A stretch of 64,000 bases of DNA, taken from NCBI RefSeq assembly GCF_003258355.1, contig NZ_QKPO01000007.1:124001-188000 (forward strand). Direction: 5' to 3'. Within the stretch, counting starts at the first letter, position 1; each line of letters starts with the position of its first letter. The stretch comes from Confluentibacter sediminis (lineage in GTDB: Bacteria; Bacteroidota; Bacteroidia; Flavobacteriales; Flavobacteriaceae). Shown piece by piece: positions 8,721 through 16,980 of the stretch. Both the position numbers and the translations under genes were made by a program. The notes under the pieces were generated by a model, which was given only the letters and a program-made list of their open reading frames with translations, was not told the DNA's origin and ran no database searches.

Positions 8721-9463
8721 AAAAAATAATTTATATAATAATATTAATAGTTTTGTTTTCTTGCAATACCGAAAACACTGGTGATTGTTTCCAAACGACA
8801 GGAGCTATCATTCAGCAAGAAGTAACACTTTCGACATTTGATAAAATTTTAGTAAATCGAGATATTGAATTAATAGTAAAAGAAGGATCTGAACAAAAAG
8901 TTATTGTTGAAACAGGTGAGAATTTATTAAATGATGTTAAGGTGGTTATTACAGATGGAAAGCTTATCCTGACAGATAATAATAGTTGTAATTATGTTCG
9001 CAATTATGGGGTTACAAAAGTATATGTGACATCTCCAAATATTACTGAAATTAGAAGTTCTACACAGTATGATGTGCGTTCTGATGGTGTTTTAACGTAT
9101 CCAACTTTGACTATTTTGTCTGAAGATTACAGTGCGCCAGATTCCTTTACGGTCGGAAACTTTCATCTACAATTAAATAATAATGCTTTCAACGTCGTAT
9201 TTAATAATTTATCTAATTGTTATATTTCAGGAAATACAAATAGCTTAAATATCACTTTTGCATCAGGATTGTCAAGGTTTGAAGGAGAAAATCTTATTGC
9301 CCAAAATATAACGTTTTGGAACCGAAGTTCAAACGATATGATTTTAAATCCGCAACAATCCATCAGTGGAAAAATTTCAGGAACAGGCAATGTTATTTGT
9401 GTAAATCAACCACCTATTGTGAATGTTGAAGAACACTATAAAGGACGATTAATTTTTAATTAA
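8717..9463 (+). CDS. Head-GIN domain lipoprotein (DUF2807)
   Basis: This 248-residue protein has a lipoprotein signal (hydrophobic run ending LFSCN, Cys16). A repetitive beta-rich body follows, starting with STFDKILVNRDIELIVKEG, which matches the head-GIN/DUF2807 beta-helix family of Bacteroidota surface proteins. Its role is unknown; the family is thought to be adhesive or structural. It overlaps the PagL-like gene by 4 bp at the start and the 3' end of convergent ackA by 15 bp, so there is no room for a terminator between them. Confidence 0.85.
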   Translation: MKKIIYIIILIVLFSCNTENTGDCFQTTGAIIQQEVTLSTFDKILVNRDIELIVKEGSEQKVIVETGENLLNDVKVVITDGKLILTDNNSCNYVRNYGVTKVYVTSPNITEIRSSTQYDVRSDGVLTYPTLTILSEDYSAPDSFTVGNFHLQLNNNAFNVVFNNLSNCYISGNTNSLNITFASGLSRFEGENLIAQNITFWNRSSNDMILNPQQSISGKISGTGNVICVNQPPIVNVEEHYKGRLIFN

Positions 9464-10636
9464 CTGCATCGCTTGTTTAGCAATTTCCAATTCTTCGTTA
9501 GTGGGAATTACCAAAATTTTCACTTTTGAATCTTTACTGTGAATAGCCCGAAGTTCTTTAGAGTTGGCTGCATTTTTTTCTGAATCTAAATGAATCCCTA
9601 GAAAATCTAAATCTTTACAGATCAACTCCCTTATTAAAACGGAATTTTCACCAATTCCAGCAGTAAATATGATAGCGTCCAATCCGTTTAATATAGCGGC
9701 ATAACTGCCAAGATATTTTTTTATTCGATAGGCATTCATTTCGAGTGCCAACTGGCAATTTTTATTGCCTTTTTCGGCATGGTATTGTATATCCCTTAAA
9801 TCGCTAAATCCGGTAAGCCCCAACATACCACTTTCTTTTTGTAATAACACATTTATGTCTTTTAATTTGTAATTTAGCTTATCTTTTAAATAAAAAATCA
9901 CAGAAGGATCGATATCGCCAGAACGCGTTCCCATTATCAATCCACTAGCAGGCGAAAATCCCATAGAATGATCGATGCTTTTTCCGTTTTTTATGGCGGT
10001 CATGCTACAACCATTTCCCAAATGTAGGGTAATGATTTTCGATTTTTCTTTTCCTAAAAATGCAGTGGCTTTTTCAGAAACATATTTATGACTGGTGCCA
10101 TGAAATCCATATAAACGAATATTGTGTTCGGTTAAGAGTTCATTAGGAATGGCATATTTATAAGCATGTTCAGGAATCGTTTGATGAAAAGCAGTATCAA
10201 AAATCGCAACCTGTTTAGCCTTAGGGAATATTTCTTCAGCAACTTGGATACCATCTAAATTAGGAGGATTGTGAAGTGGTGCTAAAGATGATAATGCTCT
10301 TATTTTTTCTTTGGCATCTTCAGTTATCAGTGTTGTCGAACTGAAATAGTTTCCACCATGTACGACTCGGTGTCCAACAGCAATAATGTCTTCTGGAGAT
10401 TTAATAACGCCTGTTTGTTTATCTAAAAGTTGTTTGGCTAGGAGTTTCAATCCCGTTTTGTGGCTTATCATGCCCGTTTCAACTTCAATGGTATGATGAT
10501 CCGATTTGTATATGAAATTAGCATCACTAAAACCAATCCGTTCTATGATGCCAGAACACATGATGGTTTCTTGTGGCATGTTGAACAATTGGAATTTTAT
10601 GGAAGAACTTCCTGAATTTAAAACGAGTATTTGCAT
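9449..10636 (-). CDS. ackA: Acetate kinase
   Basis: AckA interconverts acetyl phosphate and acetate with ADP/ATP in the cytosol. The 395 residues equal the usual length. The N-terminus MQILVLNSGSSSIKFQLF carries the ASKHA phosphate-binding motif. Other marks are the active-site HRVVHGG, HLGNGCSM, GTRSGDIDP and FTAGIGENS. It lies 6 bp downstream of pta on the same strand, forming the classical Pta-AckA overflow and substrate-level phosphorylation pathway. Confidence 0.98.
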   Translation of the reverse strand: MQILVLNSGSSSIKFQLFNMPQETIMCSGIIERIGFSDANFIYKSDHHTIEVETGMISHKTGLKLLAKQLLDKQTGVIKSPEDIIAVGHRVVHGGNYFSSTTLITEDAKEKIRALSSLAPLHNPPNLDGIQVAEEIFPKAKQVAIFDTAFHQTIPEHAYKYAIPNELLTEHNIRLYGFHGTSHKYVSEKATAFLGKEKSKIITLHLGNGCSMTAIKNGKSIDHSMGFSPASGLIMGTRSGDIDPSVIFYLKDKLNYKLKDINVLLQKESGMLGLTGFSDLRDIQYHAEKGNKNCQLALEMNAYRIKKYLGSYAAILNGLDAIIFTAGIGENSVLIRELICKDLDFLGIHLDSEKNAANSKELRAIHSKDSKVKILVIPTNEELEIAKQAMQLIKN

Positions 10637-10642
10637 AATATA

Positions 10643-12733
10643 TTAAATGTCTTGTGCTTGAATGGCTGTTATAATTACGGTACTGTAAATATCGTCTACG
10701 GTACAACCTCTACTTAAATCGTTTACGGGTTTATTTAATCCTTGTAAAACGGGGCCAATAGCCAATGCACCGGTTTCACGTTGTACGGCTTTGTAAGTAT
10801 TGTTACCCGTGTTTAGATCTGGAAAAATCAACACACTAGCATGTCCTGCTACTTCAGAATCTGGCATTTTGCTTTTTCCAATGCGTATATCTACTGCGGC
10901 ATCGTATTGAATTGGACCTTCGATTTTTATACTAGGATCTAACTTTTTGACTATCTCTGTAGCTTCTCTAACTTTTTCAACTTCGGCTCCTTTTCCTGAT
11001 TCACCAGAAGAATAAGAAAGCATAGCTACTTTGGGTTCTATGCCAAAATCTTTTGAGGTTTGGGCAGATGAAATAGCTATTTCCGCTAGTTCTTGAGCGT
11101 TTGGGTTTGGATTGATAGCACAGTCACCAAAAACGGAAATACGGTCTTCTAAGCACATAAAGAAAATAGAAGACACAATATTAACGCCTGGTTTTGTTTT
11201 TATAAATTGTAATGCAGGTCTCAAAGTATGTTGTGTAGTATGTACGGCACCAGACACCATACCATCGGCATGACCTTTGTAAATCATCATGGTTCCAAAA
11301 TAAGAAACGTCGGCCATAGTATCTCTAGCGATATCCAAATTGACATCTTTGTGCTTTCTAAGTTCATAAAACGTATTAACGTAATCCTCAAAATATGGGG
11401 ATTTTGTAGGAGAGATAATATTTACTTTGTTTAAATCCAATGAAATATCAAGTTTTTCGATGCGTTCTTTTATTTTATCTGCTTCTCCAATCAGTGTTAA
11501 ATTTACAACACGTGAATCAATTAATCTTGCTGCAGCACGTAAAACACGTTCATCATAACCTTCTGGTAAAACAATATGTTTCTTGTTTTTTAAAGCTCGT
11601 TGTAATAAGTTGTACTGAAACATTCTTGGAGTAAATATTTCCGACTGAAAAGTAATCAATTTATCTGCAAGTTTATCAGTGTCTACATGCTTTTCAAAAG
11701 TGGAAATGGATGTTGTTATTTTTTCGGTATGATCAGCATATATTTTTGGCTTAATAGTGCCAATACTATTAGTGACAGAATAGGTGCCACCTTTAACACT
11801 AATTATAGGAACAATGCTAGACAAACCTTCAATAAGTTTTAATATGGATTCTTCAGGAATAAGTCCGCCGGTTAAAATAATACCAGCAATTTTAGGGTAG
11901 TTTTTTGAGATGTTGGCTTGTAAAGCACCAAGAATAATATCGGCACGATCTCCAGGAGTTATTACCAAAGCGTTGTCTTTTAAATGCGTTAAATAATTAC
12001 GCAGTTGCATAGCACCAACACTGAAATTTTCCGAAAGATTGTGTAACATATCATTTCCAAAAAGCACTTGTCCGTCTAATGATTTTACAATTTCCTTTAT
12101 GGTTGGACTTGATAAACTATGAATTATAGGGATAACTGTAATATCTGTATCGTTGTTTATGCGTTCTTTTAATAAATGTTTTAATTCTTTAAGATTGTCA
12201 ACATTAACTTTGTTGGTCATTATAGAAAGTACATCTGCTTCTTGTTTAAAAGTGTCGTAAGCCAATTGTACATTGTCAACAATTTCCTTTAAGTCATTTT
12301 TATCGCCTCTTGTTACGATAATTACAGGGAGTCCCAAATTTTTTGAAATCAGCATATTAATATCTAATTCCAAGCTTGAGTTTTCGTGAGAAAAGTCTGT
12401 ACCTTCAACTAAAACAATATCAAATAAATCTTCTAAATATTTATATTTTCTAATTATTTCGTCAATAACGTCGCCTGCTTTACCTTGATTGTATAGGTTA
12501 AGAACTTCATTTCTAGTAAAAGCAAACGTTTTTTTGTAATCAATATTAATTTCAAAGTATGAGAGTACGGTGTTGATATGATTATCCATGTCACCCTCAT
12601 CTGGATCATCAATGATGGGCCTAAAATATCCTACTTTTGCAGTTTTGCCTAAGAGCATACGCATTAAGCCCAAAACAACGACAGATTTACCACTTCTTGG
12701 TTCAATGGTAGTAACGTAAATTCCTTTACTCAT
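10643..12733 (-). CDS. pta: Phosphate acetyltransferase (long form with N-terminal regulatory domain)
   Basis: Pta converts acetyl-CoA and phosphate to acetyl phosphate. The 696 residues match the long multi-domain form. It has an N-terminal P-loop BioD-like domain (TTIEPRSGKSVVVLGL, residues 9-24), a middle DRTGG-type domain (about 215-330) and the C-terminal catalytic PTA domain (from about 370: HIVLPEGYDERVLRAA, then SYSSGESGKG and GPIQYDAA). It is transcribed with ackA. A -7-like element, TAATTTTG on the minus strand (12759-12766), lies 25 bp upstream of the start, but no good TTG partner is visible. Confidence 0.97.
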   Translation of the reverse strand: MSKGIYVTTIEPRSGKSVVVLGLMRMLLGKTAKVGYFRPIIDDPDEGDMDNHINTVLSYFEINIDYKKTFAFTRNEVLNLYNQGKAGDVIDEIIRKYKYLEDLFDIVLVEGTDFSHENSSLELDINMLISKNLGLPVIIVTRGDKNDLKEIVDNVQLAYDTFKQEADVLSIMTNKVNVDNLKELKHLLKERINNDTDITVIPIIHSLSSPTIKEIVKSLDGQVLFGNDMLHNLSENFSVGAMQLRNYLTHLKDNALVITPGDRADIILGALQANISKNYPKIAGIILTGGLIPEESILKLIEGLSSIVPIISVKGGTYSVTNSIGTIKPKIYADHTEKITTSISTFEKHVDTDKLADKLITFQSEIFTPRMFQYNLLQRALKNKKHIVLPEGYDERVLRAAARLIDSRVVNLTLIGEADKIKERIEKLDISLDLNKVNIISPTKSPYFEDYVNTFYELRKHKDVNLDIARDTMADVSYFGTMMIYKGHADGMVSGAVHTTQHTLRPALQFIKTKPGVNIVSSIFFMCLEDRISVFGDCAINPNPNAQELAEIAISSAQTSKDFGIEPKVAMLSYSSGESGKGAEVEKVREATEIVKKLDPSIKIEGPIQYDAAVDIRIGKSKMPDSEVAGHASVLIFPDLNTGNNTYKAVQRETGALAIGPVLQGLNKPVNDLSRGCTVDDIYSTVIITAIQAQDI

Positions 12734-12833
12734 AGTTTTATATGTTTAAAATATGCTGCAAAATTAGTATCTTCATATATTTGTAAATCTGATTTATATC
12801 ATAACTTTAAAAAAAATCAAGAAGAAAAGCTCA

Positions 12834-13730
12834 TTATTTCGAAGTTAAATCTCTAAAAAGAGACTCTAAACTAGCATTTTTTTGATTGAGTTGTAAAATT
12901 TTCAATTCATTATCATGTGCAAAATCAAACACATGAGAGCGCATGTCTTCTGAAGTCGAAAAGGTGATTTCATATATAAAATCTTTAGTGTTTATTACGC
13001 TTTTTACTTTAGGTAATTTTAATAAAAAAGCATCTTCAACTCTATAATCAAATTCAACAACAACAATTTGTTCTTTGGTTTCCCGAAGTTCCTGTAATTT
13101 TTTGTCGGCAACAATCTCTCCTTTATTAATTATGATAACGCGGTCGCACATAGCTTCTACTTCTTGCATGATATGTGTAGAAAGAAAAACAGTTTTTTTC
13201 TTGCCAATAGTTTTAATTAAGTTTCTAATGTCTACCAATTGGTTAGGGTCTAAGCCAGTTGTAGGTTCATCAAGTATTAAAACTTCCGGGTCATGCAACA
13301 AGGCGTTTGCCAAACCCACACGTTGACGATACCCTTTAGATAATTGGCCTATCTTCTTATGAGCTTCGGATGTTAATCCAGTTTGTTCAATAACTTCATT
13401 AATTCTGCTTTTGGAAATTTTAAAGATATTGGCATTAAAGGTTAAATATTCTTTTACATACATCTCCAGATATAATGGATTGTTTTCAGGTAAATAACCA
13501 ACACTTTTTTGAACACCTTCAATATCGCTAACAATATCAAATCCATTAACTTTAGCAGAACCAGAATCTTTATGAAGAAAGGTTGTTAAAATTTTCATCA
13601 TAGTGGATTTTCCAGCGCCATTCGGACCCAAAAAGCCAACTATTTCTGGGTTTTTTACTTTAAATGATACATTGTTTAAAGCTTTTTGGCTTCCATAAAG
13701 CTTAGAAATGCCCTCAACTTCTATAGACAT
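12834..13730 (-). CDS. gldA: Gliding motility ABC transporter ATP-binding protein GldA
   Basis: This 298-residue ABC ATPase has Walker A GPNGAGKST (about residues 35-43), signature LSKGYRQRVG, Walker B VLILDEPTTGLDP and the H-loop STH. The N-terminus and the roughly 80-residue C-terminal extension match GldA of Flavobacterium. GldA works with GldF and GldG and is needed for gliding in F. johnsoniae. gldF/gldG are not in the window. A general ABC-2 type exporter ATPase is the alternative reading. Confidence 0.85.
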   Translation of the reverse strand: MSIEVEGISKLYGSQKALNNVSFKVKNPEIVGFLGPNGAGKSTMMKILTTFLHKDSGSAKVNGFDIVSDIEGVQKSVGYLPENNPLYLEMYVKEYLTFNANIFKISKSRINEVIEQTGLTSEAHKKIGQLSKGYRQRVGLANALLHDPEVLILDEPTTGLDPNQLVDIRNLIKTIGKKKTVFLSTHIMQEVEAMCDRVIIINKGEIVADKKLQELRETKEQIVVVEFDYRVEDAFLLKLPKVKSVINTKDFIYEITFSTSEDMRSHVFDFAHDNELKILQLNQKNASLESLFRDLTSK

Positions 13731-13835
13731 ACTTAAATTGTTTGTTCAAAAATAATGATTATATAGTGTAAAGTTATATTTGCTGTAAAATCTTTAAAAT
13801 TTTTAATAAAAATGAAAAAAACTAAATATTCAATT

Positions 13836-13864
13836 TTGATTTATTAAAATATTAATTACTTTAG
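13836..13864 (+). promoter_or_regulatory. Candidate promoter of the aromatic operon
   Basis: TTG at 13836-13838 and TACTTTAG at 13857-13864 are separated by 18 bp. This resembles the Bacteroidota TTG/TAnnTTTG promoter with one mismatch. A 15-bp palindrome (TATGAAG-C-CTTCATA, 13874-13888) lies directly downstream. A consensus TATATTTG at 13775-13782 is an alternative but lacks a well-spaced TTG. Confidence 0.35.
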
Positions 13865-13963
13865 CGGCTCAATTATGAAGCCTTCATAGCTATTTTTTAA
13901 CACCTAACGGAATGATTAAATGAAGGTTGCATGTGATAACTGAGAAAACAGTAAACAGATCAA

Positions 13964-14044
13964 ATGAAAACAGCAGTATATTATACATATTTTAAAAACT
14001 TTTATTTCTTTTTTAGCAAAGGAATCGAGGCGTTGTATGTATAA
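13964..14044 (+). CDS. Leader peptide of the Phe/Tyr biosynthetic operon, 26 aa
   Basis: This short ORF encodes a 26-residue peptide with five Phe (10, 13, 15, 16, 17) and five Tyr (6, 7, 9, 14, 25). The core is FKNFYFFF. It lies 57 bp upstream of pheA and is followed by a terminator with a competing antiterminator. That is exactly the layout of ribosome-mediated attenuators such as E. coli pheL. Stalling at Phe or Tyr codons during starvation would expose nt 14024-14031. The stop codon at 14042-14044 places a finishing ribosome over that segment. ATG in the context CAAATGAAA is typical for this genome. Confidence 0.85.
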   Translation: MKTAVYYTYFKNFYFFFSKGIEALYV

Positions 14045-14096
14045 TTTATAAGTTATAAATTTAATATAAGTCTCGATGAAAATCGGGACTTTTTTT
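14024..14096 (+). promoter_or_regulatory. Transcription attenuator (antiterminator/terminator switch) before pheA
   Basis: The terminator stem is AGTCTCGAT (14069-14077) with ATCGGGACT (14082-14090): nine pairs including one G-U, loop GAAA, then a run of T at 14091-14096. The 5' arm can instead pair with ATCGAGGC (14024-14031) in the end of the leader ORF: 14070-14077 GTCTCGAT gives eight pairs including one G-U. The two structures are mutually exclusive. The terminator ends 4 bp before the pheA ATG. Confidence 0.85.
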
Positions 14097-14100
14097 ATGT

Positions 14101-14928
14101 ATGATAAAAACGGTTGCCATACAAGGAATTAAAGGATCATTTCATCATATTGTTTCATTACAATATTTTGAAAAACCTGTGGATGTTATAGAATGCATGA
14201 CTTTTGATGGATTAGTTAATTCTTTAGTCACTAAGGAAAGTGATGCAGGTATTATGGCTTTAGAAAACTCTATTGCTGGATCTATCCTTCCTAATTATGC
14301 TTTAATAGATAATAATGGATTGCATGTCGTGGGAGAGCATTATTTAGATATTCAACACAATTTAATGGCGTTGCATAATCAAAGTATGGAGGATATTAAA
14401 GAAGTGTATTCGCACCCCATGGCATTGTTACAATGTAAAGAATTCTTTAGGGATTATCCACATATAAAACTTATTGAAGATAAAGATACTGCAGAGGTTT
14501 CTGAACGTATTCAAAAACAACAACTTAAAGGTGTTGGAGCTATTGCTAGTGGGATGGCTGCCGAAATTTTCCAGTTAAATATTTTGGCACATAGTATTCA
14601 AACTATAAAGCATAATGAAACCAGATTTGCTATCGTAAAAAGAACAAATTCTGAGGTTTCAGAAAAAGACATAAATAAAGCTTCCATAAAATTTGAAGCA
14701 GACCATAAGCGAGGAAGTTTGGCAACTTTGTTGAATGTGATGAGCGATTGTAAATTGAGTTTAACAAAAATTCAATCTATGCCAATCATAGAAACGCCTT
14801 GGAAATATGCGTTTTTTGTTGATATAACTTTTGAAATGTATGAAGATTTTAAAAAAGCGAAATCTATAATGGATATTATGGCGATTAATTTTAAAGTATT
14901 GGGTGAATATAAAAATGCCAAATTATGA
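14101..14928 (+). CDS. pheA: Prephenate dehydratase
   Basis: This enzyme converts prephenate to phenylpyruvate in phenylalanine synthesis. The 275 residues match the monofunctional enzyme. Marks are the N-terminal AIQGIKGSFHH, the catalytic TRF (174-176) within HNETRFAIVK, and a C-terminal ACT domain (about 190-270, starting IKFEADHKRGSLATLL) expected to bind Phe for feedback inhibition. It is the first structural gene after the attenuator and overlaps the aminotransferase by 4 bp. It lacks a fused chorismate mutase; that activity sits on the DAHP synthase at the end of the operon. Confidence 0.96.
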   Translation: MIKTVAIQGIKGSFHHIVSLQYFEKPVDVIECMTFDGLVNSLVTKESDAGIMALENSIAGSILPNYALIDNNGLHVVGEHYLDIQHNLMALHNQSMEDIKEVYSHPMALLQCKEFFRDYPHIKLIEDKDTAEVSERIQKQQLKGVGAIASGMAAEIFQLNILAHSIQTIKHNETRFAIVKRTNSEVSEKDINKASIKFEADHKRGSLATLLNVMSDCKLSLTKIQSMPIIETPWKYAFFVDITFEMYEDFKKAKSIMDIMAINFKVLGEYKNAKL

Positions 14929-16070
14929 TTGAGGTAGCAGACAGATTAAATACCGTTGAAGAATACTATTTCTCAAAAAAGCTAAGAGAAGTTGGTTTGC
15001 TTATTGCTAGTGGAAAGCCAGTAATAAATCTAGGTATTGGCAGTCCAGATATGCAACCCCCACAAAAGGTTGTTGATGCTTTAATAGATGGGATGTTAGA
15101 TGCTAAGGCGCATCAATATCAAAGTTATCAAGGGCTTCCTGCTTTAAGGGAAGGTATGGCCAAATTTTATAAACAATATTTTAATGTGTCTTTAAGTCCG
15201 ACCTCAGAGATTTTACCTTTGATGGGAAGTAAGGAAGGCATTATGCATATTTCTATGGCCTATTTAAATGAAGGTGATGGTGTGTTAATTCCAAATCCAG
15301 GATATCCAACATACCAATCTGTTTCAAACTTAGTAGGAGCTAAAACAGTGCTTTATGAATTAGATGAGGCGAATAATTGGTTGCCAGATTTAAAAGCTAT
15401 TGAAAAACAAGATTTAAGTAATGTAAAGTTAATGTGGATAAATTATCCACACATGCCAACAGGCGCAGGGGCAACAGAACAGCTTTTTAAAGATTTAATA
15501 GCATTTGCTAAAAAGCACAATATATTGATTGTAAATGACAATCCTTATAGTTTTGTGCTGAATGATTCACCAAAAAGTATCATGAGTATTCGAGGTGCAA
15601 AAGATGTTTGTTTAGAGCTTAACTCGTTAAGTAAAACCTTTAATATGGCTGGATGGCGTGTTGGGATGGTTGTGGGCGATCCTAATTATATCAACAATAT
15701 TTTAAAGGTTAAAAGTAATATGGATTCTGGGATGTTTTATGGCATTCAAAAAGGAGCTATTGAGGCTTTAAAATGTTCAAGTATGTGGTTTAGTACATTA
15801 AATAATGTTTATAAACAGCGTAGAGATTTGGTTTGGAAATTGGCTAAAGCATTAAACTGTACCTATGATGAAGAAGCCACAGGCCTTTTTGTTTGGGCGA
15901 AATTACCATCCCATGTCAAGTCGGAAGAATTTATAGACATGGTGTTAAAAAACAATCACATATTTATTACGCCAGGAACTATTTTTGGAAGTAAAGGAGA
16001 AGGCTACATCAGGTTTTCTTTATGTGCCACAGCCGAAGAATTAGAAGAGGCCATAGCAAGAGTAAAATAA
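14925..16070 (+). CDS. Pyridoxal-phosphate aminotransferase class I/II (probable aromatic/aspartate-type)
   Basis: This 381-residue fold-type I aminotransferase has the PLP lysine at Lys237 in SLSKTFNMAGWRVG. Further marks are the substrate-binding region NLGIGSPDMQPP and the NPGYPTYQS segment. By sequence it resembles LL-diaminopimelate/aspartate aminotransferase-like proteins. By position between pheA and tyrA it most likely transaminates phenylpyruvate, 4-hydroxyphenylpyruvate or prephenate. One oddity: the segment usually reading NPxNPTG is NYPHMPTGAGA here, as seen in the LL-DAP-like subgroup. It overlaps pheA by 4 bp, so translational coupling is likely. Confidence 0.9.
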   Translation: MIEVADRLNTVEEYYFSKKLREVGLLIASGKPVINLGIGSPDMQPPQKVVDALIDGMLDAKAHQYQSYQGLPALREGMAKFYKQYFNVSLSPTSEILPLMGSKEGIMHISMAYLNEGDGVLIPNPGYPTYQSVSNLVGAKTVLYELDEANNWLPDLKAIEKQDLSNVKLMWINYPHMPTGAGATEQLFKDLIAFAKKHNILIVNDNPYSFVLNDSPKSIMSIRGAKDVCLELNSLSKTFNMAGWRVGMVVGDPNYINNILKVKSNMDSGMFYGIQKGAIEALKCSSMWFSTLNNVYKQRRDLVWKLAKALNCTYDEEATGLFVWAKLPSHVKSEEFIDMVLKNNHIFITPGTIFGSKGEGYIRFSLCATAEELEEAIARVK

Positions 16071-16117
16071 TAAAAGTTCTTCCAGTAGGGAAGATGTCTT
16101 GGAAAAGATACATGGTA

Positions 16118-16969
16118 ATGAAGAATATATACATCATAGGGGTTGGATTAATAGGCGGAAGTTTAGCTTTAGAACTTAAAAAACTAAATCCTAGCGTAAC
16201 TATTTATGGTATAAGTAGAAAAGAGACAACACTTGATGAAGCATTGTCACTTAATTTAATTGATAAAAAAGCAACCATAGATGATATTCCTAATGCAGAT
16301 TTAGTGATTTTATCCATTCCAGTGGATGCAACAGTTAAGCTGCTGCCAACACTTTTAGATAAGATCTCGGAAACAGGATTGGTGATTGATGTAGGTTCAA
16401 CCAAACAAGCTATTTGTAAAGCGGTTGAGAATCATCCAAAAAGAAAGCATTTTTTAGCGATGCATCCTATTGCAGGAACAGAATATTCAGGGCCTAAAGC
16501 GGCTATTTATAATTTGTTTAAAAACAAAACGAACATCATTTGTGAAGAAGAAAAAACAGATGAAAAACTAAAAAATGAAGTTTTGGGTTTTTTCACTACT
16601 ATCGGCATGAAATTGAGACGTATGAATCCTGAATCTCATGACAAACATATTGCCTATGTGTCTCATTTGTCGCACATAAGTTCATTTATGCTGGGTAAAA
16701 CGGTTATTGAAAAGGAAAAAAATGAACGCAATATTTTTGACATGGCTGGTAGTGGATTTGCTTCTACAGTAAGGCTTGCAAAAAGTTCACCAGAAATGTG
16801 GACTCCTATTTTTAAAGAAAATAAAGACAATGTTATTGAGTCTTTAGAAGAGTATATTATAAATCTCACTCATTTTAGGGATATGATGAAACAAGATGAT
16901 TTTGAAACCATCTATAATGAGATGAAAAACACCAATCATATAAAAGACATTTTAAACGGAATTAGTTAA
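16118..16969 (+). CDS. tyrA: Prephenate dehydrogenase
   Basis: This enzyme oxidatively decarboxylates prephenate to 4-hydroxyphenylpyruvate for tyrosine synthesis. The Rossmann motif GVGLIGGSLA begins seven residues into the protein, so ATG 16118 (283 aa) is chosen. ATG 16112 is possible. The frame is open back to 16022, but that would overlap the aminotransferase and add non-homologous residues. HPIAGTEYSGP and HDKHIAYVSHLSH are typical of the dehydrogenase domain. No ACT domain is present. The 47 bp between the genes are unusually GC-rich for this operon. Confidence 0.94.
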   Translation: MKNIYIIGVGLIGGSLALELKKLNPSVTIYGISRKETTLDEALSLNLIDKKATIDDIPNADLVILSIPVDATVKLLPTLLDKISETGLVIDVGSTKQAICKAVENHPKRKHFLAMHPIAGTEYSGPKAAIYNLFKNKTNIICEEEKTDEKLKNEVLGFFTTIGMKLRRMNPESHDKHIAYVSHLSHISSFMLGKTVIEKEKNERNIFDMAGSGFASTVRLAKSSPEMWTPIFKENKDNVIESLEEYIINLTHFRDMMKQDDFETIYNEMKNTNHIKDILNGIS

Positions 16970-16980
16970 GTATTAATATT

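Noticed and set aside
13742-13749. TTGTTCAA half-site near gldA as another CarH operator
   Set aside because: It is a single half-site without the partner at N14 and not next to a carotenoid gene; a chance match in AT-rich DNA.
13900-13930. ECF-like promoter (GCAACC...CGTT) on the minus strand toward gldA
   Set aside because: The -10 is CGTT rather than CGTC, the spacing is one short, and it lies about 170 bp from the gldA start inside the aromatic leader region.
16022-16117. Longer tyrA reading starting at 16022
   Set aside because: It lies inside the aminotransferase gene and adds basic, non-homologous residues before the Rossmann motif; ATG 16118 (or 16112) fits the family.
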